Notes under the pieces: generated by a model | The model's input: only the letters and a program-made list of their open reading frames with translations | The model's database searches: none | Told to the model about the DNA's origin: nothing | DNA from: Limanda limanda | Lineage: Eukaryota; Chordata; Actinopteri; Pleuronectiformes; Pleuronectidae | NCBI RefSeq assembly: GCF_963576545.1 | Contig: NC_083646.1 | Location: 11,738,991-11,802,990 of the forward strand | Length of the DNA stretch: 64,000 nt | Direction: 5' to 3' | Part shown: in pieces, positions 58,595 to 64,000 of the stretch | Position numbering within the stretch: position 1 is the first letter of the stretch | How the letters are laid out: every line of letters begins with the position of its first letter | Program-made: the position numbers and the translations under genes

Positions 58595-61519
58595 CAATAG
58601 TGTCATGCACAAATAAAAAAATTGTCAATGCAATGTAGTTCTTAGTTCTCTTTTCTCTGCCTGGTGTTGTTATTCAAATAAAAAACATAAATGAAAAGTT
58701 GGAACATCCAAAGGAAACTAGAAACATTTAAATGTAGTATCTGATACTGCCCATGGTTGAGTGTTACAGTTACTTTCCACATCGTGTCCCGTTAGTCATG
58801 CTCCCTGTTTCCTGTTGCGACAGCATGGACGGCTGAGCATAAGGCCCTGGGCTCTACGGAGGAGCTGTGTAATCTGACCAAAAACAGATAACTGAATGAG
58901 CATCTTAGCACAAATAAAAACTGTTCAAAGGGCAGAAGCCATGTGGACAGGTAGTTTTTGCTGACTTCACTGTGTTATAACCATTAACTGGTAATAATCT
59001 TATCAGGCATGATTAGGCCCTTATATTTGACACTGCTGCATTAGTGGGAGGTGTGGAAGAAAATGTAGGATTTCAGACAATAGTTTTTAGGCGTACTTGT
59101 TGAGATCATCCAGTGAATTCAGCATGTTAAAGCACTTTTTCCCAGAGCACATTCCATTGGCCCACTGGATCATATGACCAATCTCTGACCATTTTAAAGG
59201 TCCAATAAAAAGAAAGGATGCCTCTAGCAGCGGAGGGAGAGAGGAAGGTCCTGGACTGTCTCTCTTCCCCACTATGAATACACATTACAAGGTTGTAGTG
59301 ATTGTAAACAGAGATCCAGAAGGGCGTAGTACGGCTCCTGCATGTCTCCTCGTGGCGCTATCGTGTACAAAGTCAAAATGCAGTTTCTCAACAATTAAGA
59401 AATAAAGGAAACATCCCTCTGAGGTTAACCTAAACAGACCCGACTGGAACCTGGTACAGAGTGCAGGGATATTTGGAGAATGTTAACATGCTGCCACCCA
59501 ACCCAAGGAGAGTTTCAGCTTTACCATTTACTGTCCATGGATGAATAACATCTGAGTCTATACTTAGTTTCTCTGAACTATCGGAAACTGAGTCAAAAAG
59601 AGGAACTCAAGCTATGGCAACGGGCTCCGGCTGTGAGTCACTCATAACAACCCCTCTATGTGTGCACAACCCCCCATTTACTCATATCCATCCATACCTA
59701 AATTTGTCACTAAGAGCTGAATCATTCAAACCACAACCTTAAAAAATGTGTGGGAGACAGACACAGGGAGATGAGGCTCAGACAGCGTGTAGTGTACTGT
59801 GGACTACATGACACACAAGGTCAAAGCTGAGTGCGCAGGTTTGAGGGTTTGATAATTCTGAGAAAATGGTATATTGACTACATGCTGATTTCACAAAAGT
59901 TCACAAGACTGGAGTCAAAATTGAGCAGAGTCGGTCCGATAAGTCAGCAGCTCAAAAGAAAATCATGACCTTGCATCACATTAAGTTACATGCTCAGACC
60001 ATGGACTGAGTACAAGGATGGATCATCATTTCCTGGATACAGATCTTCTGCTTTTTTGTAATTTGGAGACAGAGTTGGTGCGGTAGTGATTGTGGTGATG
60101 CACTTACTCTGCCAATTGTGAGTTACTCTCAGCTGTCCATCATGAATCATAAACTGCCTTAAATCACAGAAACCATCTTTGAGAAAAAACTATTTAACGT
60201 ACACTATATAGTTTGGTCCATGTCCAATAAACCAACATGGAGGAGGCATGGTTTATGACCAACAGGGGACAAATCAAGATAATTGGGCTTCAGTTTTGGG
60301 GAGCCGTTGAAAGTTTGACAAGAGCAAACCTTTCTACCTAAACACTGGCTGCAAATACCAGTCAAACTGAAGCCTACAGGATATGGTTTGTAGTAACTAT
60401 GTCAACCATCCGACAGCCTTTTCTTCTTGTGGTCTAACATGCAGCCACAATTTTCAGCTTAGATTTGAAAACCATTACATTCTCAATGCAAATATTGTGG
60501 GATAAAATGGCGGGGTTGGGGGACGCTTGCATACTTTTCTGCACATGGGCGATTAGCTGTAACTCAGGTCATGCCTTGGACATTTGGAGGCAGAAGGTTT
60601 TGAGGATGAGTCATACGCATCCATGACACTTTAGACATTCCTCTGGATCATGGTTTGACTAAAAACATCTCAGAGTGTAGATTTTAGTGAGGCACAAGAC
60701 ATGAGGAGAAGATAACGTAAGACAATCCAAGGGGCAGACGGTCAATCACAAGAGTAAACTTCAGGATCTCCGACTCTGATCTGTGACCCTGATGAATTAT
60801 TGATGGCGAGATCCAATCAGGCAGCACACTGATTTGAATAGGCCTGTTCAGGCCGTGTGAAAGGTTACATTGTCATGTTGATTATCTTCTTCTGTTCTAT
60901 CTGTTGAGTGTAAACTCTGCAGGGTAATGATAACCAAGCACAGAGGTACTTCTAATGCTAACTAAGTTAAAGACACATTCCTGTCTTCACCTCATTACTG
61001 ATTGATCAAACAGCAGTGAAGAAGCAGAAGATGTAATCATTGACAGATGATAGGTGAAGGTATTTTCTGTCCAGGTTAGGGAGGCCATGGCCAAAGGCTA
61101 AAGCATTTGAAAGATGTTTTTCTCTTTAGACTGTCTGGGTTTTGTGAGTAGCAAGAGTGTTGCACCTTTTATTAAATCCTTTAGTTGGTCTAACAATGGA
61201 CGGTAAGTGATAGTAACTCGTTTTCATCATTGTTTAATCTGATCGTGGCCTTTTGGATAAGTTATGAGAAATTAAAGTGGTATTCATTCGACAGAATCTG
61301 GATTTTGAAGCAAAAACTATACATCAACTCAACACAGCGTGCTAAGCTCTAAGTAGAATAACTCAAATGCTCCTTATTGAACGCCTGGGATTTCATCTTT
61401 TCTTTATGAGCAGAGAATCACAAACAGCAACATTTTACAAGTCTGAGGACCCCCTCACTGTCCACGAACAATGCATAAGCAATGTATTGATATATAATAA
61501 GCCTCTATTTTATTGCTGG

Positions 61520-61840
61520 TCCTTTTATTGAGTCCTGGCTGAGGAGACAAGGTGACAGGGCCTTTTCTGTCCAGGCCCCCCCCCCACATGGAACAATCTA
61601 CCCGAGGGGATCAGTCTGATAAAACACCTTCTCATCGTTTTAAATCTCTCTTTCTCCTACTTCTGATCTTACCTTTTGAGTTTTTACTCTTTACTCATCT
61701 GTAACACTTTCCATTTCTGCATCTGTGCTTTACCGCTGCTCGTTCAAATTGCATTAGTGTTTGCTTTATAACCGCTTCCTGTGGTTTCCCTTCATGTTGA
61801 GCTTGTAAAGCACCTTGTGGTGTTTTGAAAGAGATGGATG
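61520..61840 (+). mobile_element. LINE ORF2 C-terminal and 3' end remnant
   Basis: Plus strand: GGGCCTTTTCTGTCCAGGCC, then an interrupted C-run, TGGAACAATCTACCCGAGG and ATCAGTCTGATAAAA, i.e. the AFS...LWNNLP...RS block of L2-type LINEs; about 120 bp later AAGCACCTTGTGGTGTTTTG resembles the 3' terminus. Frame is broken; no reverse transcriptase core. Confidence 0.6.
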
Positions 61841-62099
61841 GAAAATGCAACACTTTATTCCTCTCAGATACCTAGTAGAGTAATACTCATTCTATCGAGT
61901 AGAATGAATGGTTGATGCAAAAAGTACACATGCAACAACACGACAGGGGTACTTAAGCGCAGTATATGAGTAAATGTACTTAGTTACCACCACACTGACA
62001 CCAAGAGGAAGGATCCTAAACCGGAAGGGCCTTTTAATACTAATTGCACCGGACTCCATGTTGTGTGTCTCTGAACATGTGTTGTGTGTGTGTAGTTGA

Positions 62100-62960
62100 T
62101 AAGTTAGCCAACTTCGCACAGACCCACCGTGGAGCCACGCGTGCCCCGGGCCGTCCTCGTGTCTTCCTACCACACAATTATCACCGTTTCTTTCAAATCA
62201 CGACACATCTACGACGCCATGTTTTCAACACTTTTGCTCGTCAACAAATTCCAAAAAGCACTTAACCGACAGGACCGTTAACACGACTGCGTAATGACGT
62301 GGGAGAGAGGAAAACGAGCGACGTCGCAAACACATAGAAAAACCACTTAATGTCTCCGGACATGAGAGGGACACGGCTCTTACTTTGACGTGTGTTCCCC
62401 CCGCTGTGAAGACGAGTGGTGCGGCTCTCTGAGAGGAAAGATGTCCGCTTCCTTTCTGGTGGTTGTTCGGGGGTCTTCTCTCCGGCAACGTGCTCCTGGT
62501 CCCACCTAGCTAGCTGCCAACCTAACGGTCCTAACGGTCCTCTGGAGTTAGCGTCAAAGTTTAGTCCCCGGCCCGACCTTTACATCTCTCCATTCTGCGG
62601 AAAGTTTCTCTCTTCTTCTGCGGAGGAAGGTGATGATAGCGGAGGAGAAGCTACAAATGGGAGAATGAGAGAAATGCTGCAATGCGACCGAACAATGTCC
62701 CGATGTTCCGGTGGTTGTCTCTCGCCGGGCTCCAGCTGAGCTCTCCGCCCCCGTGATGTGTGCTGTCTCCCGGGGTCTGTCTGGGTGTGTGGCCGGGTGG
62801 AGGGCGGTGGAGGTCGGGCCTGCAGGAGAGCGAAGTGAGGGGAGCACACCGAGGAGGAGAGAGGAGGAGGAGAGAGGAGGAGGAGGAGGGGAGGGCCGCG
62901 ATGACGTCCGAACACACAGGGACGCACCACACACACGTGTCTCTCTATAGTTGTGAGGAC
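62100..62960 (-). promoter_or_regulatory. CpG-rich probable promoter and non-coding first exon of cers2
   Basis: High G+C and CpG compared with both flanks, purine-rich at the right (GAGGAGGAGAG repeats, 62850-62890). On the minus strand a good donor CAAA|GTAAGA ends a possible first exon at 62384. All frames here are short, overlap on both strands and show no domain, so they are judged non-coding. Assignment to cers2 rests on strand order and the need for an upstream exon; a divergent plus-strand gene starting here cannot be excluded. Confidence 0.45.
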
Positions 62961-64000
62961 ACCCATTGACAATACATTCCCTAGCCCCATATCCATCACA
63001 CCTAAATAATAAAACAAATAATGACCTATATTTGTGTACACTTATCTAAACAAGGTTACAAAGTGCTTCACAAACATCCATGGAAAAAATGAGCCAACTT
63101 AAATAAAAACGTATTCAATGCAGTTCAATTTTAAACTCCAAATTATAAAATATTAAGGTCAAAACCTTAACAGAAATGCCCAACCCTTTAAAACCTAACA
63201 CAGTGAATTACAAACAAGGTCAAAGGTGAAAATCTGCATCTCCTGTAATCTATATTACCCTATTATAGCCGAGTGAATTGCAAACTTACTTTCTGTAATT
63301 TCCCTTTTCAATTGACAATACTACTGGTACTTTTCTGAGTGAAATAAAACAAATTAATGCAGACAATTTTTTGCCTTACACTTTTCTTTTTTGTACACAG
63401 GAAAGGCACATTTTCACCTCTGACCTTTGACCTTTCTGTTTGTCAAACAGTGATAGACAATTTATGACAGTGATTGTGTGAGTTGATTTATTGCTTCAGA
63501 TGTTTTTCATGAAAGAATTCTAACTGTTATGTTATCCATGTTTTTTTGTATGTGACGATTAAGTGAAAATCTGTAGGTTAAAAATGTAGGCCCGACACAA
63601 CAAGCAAATGGAAAACACCACTGGGGCTTTATAACTTTGAATGACATTTATTTCTACACTTCTAAAAACTTATTTTATAGACTCACAATTAATCAAGAAA
63701 ATTATCATAGGATTGACTGATTAGTCCTTAAAAACATTTGAAAAAATCATCTAATAGGGCTGTTGTCAGCTTTTTGTCTTAAAATTACAGCTTCACTTTC
63801 CCTTTTCAAACATCTGACATGTTTAATTTCACTTATATTTTTTAAGGTATTTAACTCTAATGAATCACTGAAACCACTTCAAATCCTATCCAGCCTGAAG
63901 AGCACTGGCTTGTAGAGGTGAATAAATCGGTACACAACATTTGACCTTTCGTAAAGATTATCCTCTACTGTAAACGTTTGCCTTCGTAGTGTTTGGAATC
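62961..64000. other. AT-rich flank upstream of the cers2 promoter
   Basis: No gene seen on either strand. Contains GGTCAAAGGTGAAAAT near 63221 and a perfect DR1 motif at 63421-63433. Confidence 0.55.
63421..63433. promoter_or_regulatory. Perfect DR1 (PPAR/RXR or HNF4-type) motif
   Basis: TGACCTTTGACCT, the reverse complement of AGGTCAAAGGTCA: two half-sites one base apart. It lies about 0.5-1 kb upstream of the probable cers2 promoter. Binding is not shown; AGGTCA motifs also come with a dispersed repeat elsewhere in the window. Confidence 0.35.

Larger units (their letters stand above)
55789..62383. other. Long 5' intron of cers2 without recognised genes
   Basis: About 6.6 kb between the first coding exon and the probable non-coding first exon. 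No coding exon on either strand. It holds a patch at 56757-56830 with TGATGTATCGGTCG and TATTGGTATTGG phrases from a common palindromic fish repeat (related-looking patches at 17470-17520 and 26945-26990), a GGTCAAA array, and a LINE remnant at 61520-61840. Confidence 0.55.

Noticed and set aside
62225..63041. Overlapping frames of 70-150 codons in the CpG-rich block
   Set aside because: Open on both strands in several frames, no domain, no conserved motif; typical for CpG-rich promoter DNA.

Overview
The window is nuclear DNA from a ray-finned (teleost) fish. The evidence is vertebrate-type split genes whose exons read without a stop once joined at GT-AG borders, long AT-rich introns, many dinucleotide microsatellites, and fish-style mobile elements (hAT with 8-bp target duplications, a Tc1-like fossil, LINE 3' fragments). 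No bacterial gene, CRISPR array, rRNA or tRNA was seen. Species assignment is not possible from sequence alone.

Six protein-coding genes were resolved, all on the minus strand and all head to tail, so transcription runs from high to low coordinates. From the right they are: cers2 (ceramide synthase 2, coding 55787 to 49576), arnt (aryl hydrocarbon receptor nuclear translocator, 44882 to 36114), a one-exon cortexin-domain microprotein (32450 to 32265), setdb1 (H3K9 methyltransferase, 31024 to 19862), rec8 (meiotic cohesin kleisin, 18962 to 10280) and a clk2-like dual-specificity kinase (9178 to 4755). For every multi-exon gene I worked out all coding exons by hand from splice sites and reading phase. 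The phases close exactly and give predicted proteins of 390 (clk2-like), 577 (rec8), 1307 (setdb1), 774 (arnt) and 381 (cers2) residues. The cers2-arnt-setdb1 neighbourhood is the same gene set found together on human 1q21.3, from general knowledge.

Region by region: 1-4.2 kb is gene-poor with microsatellites and a LINE remnant. 4.2-9.2 kb is the clk2-like gene. 9.9-19.1 kb is rec8, with a complete 685-bp hAT element in one intron and a ~95-bp segment repeated in two introns. 19.65-31.1 kb is setdb1, with a glutamine-rich repeat exon. 31.1-34.3 kb holds the microprotein and intergenic sequence. 34.3-45.2 kb is arnt with a long probable 3' UTR, a Tc1-like fossil and a decayed cassette exon. 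45.3-47 kb is a mobile-element cluster: a 1,013-bp hAT-type element with an internal GC-rich foldback, inserted inside a LINE fragment. 47.9-55.8 kb is cers2, followed by a long 5' intron to a CpG-rich probable promoter at 62.1-62.9 kb.

The genes do not form one pathway: splicing-factor kinase, meiotic cohesion, heterochromatin silencing, hypoxia/xenobiotic transcription and sphingolipid synthesis. The most interesting signals are within-gene changes: a clk2-like gene with no visible RS-rich domain, a decayed 45-nt arnt cassette exon, the setdb1 glutamine-repeat linker, an Arg-Pro/Ala tract in Rec8, the cortexin microprotein, and the foldback hAT element.
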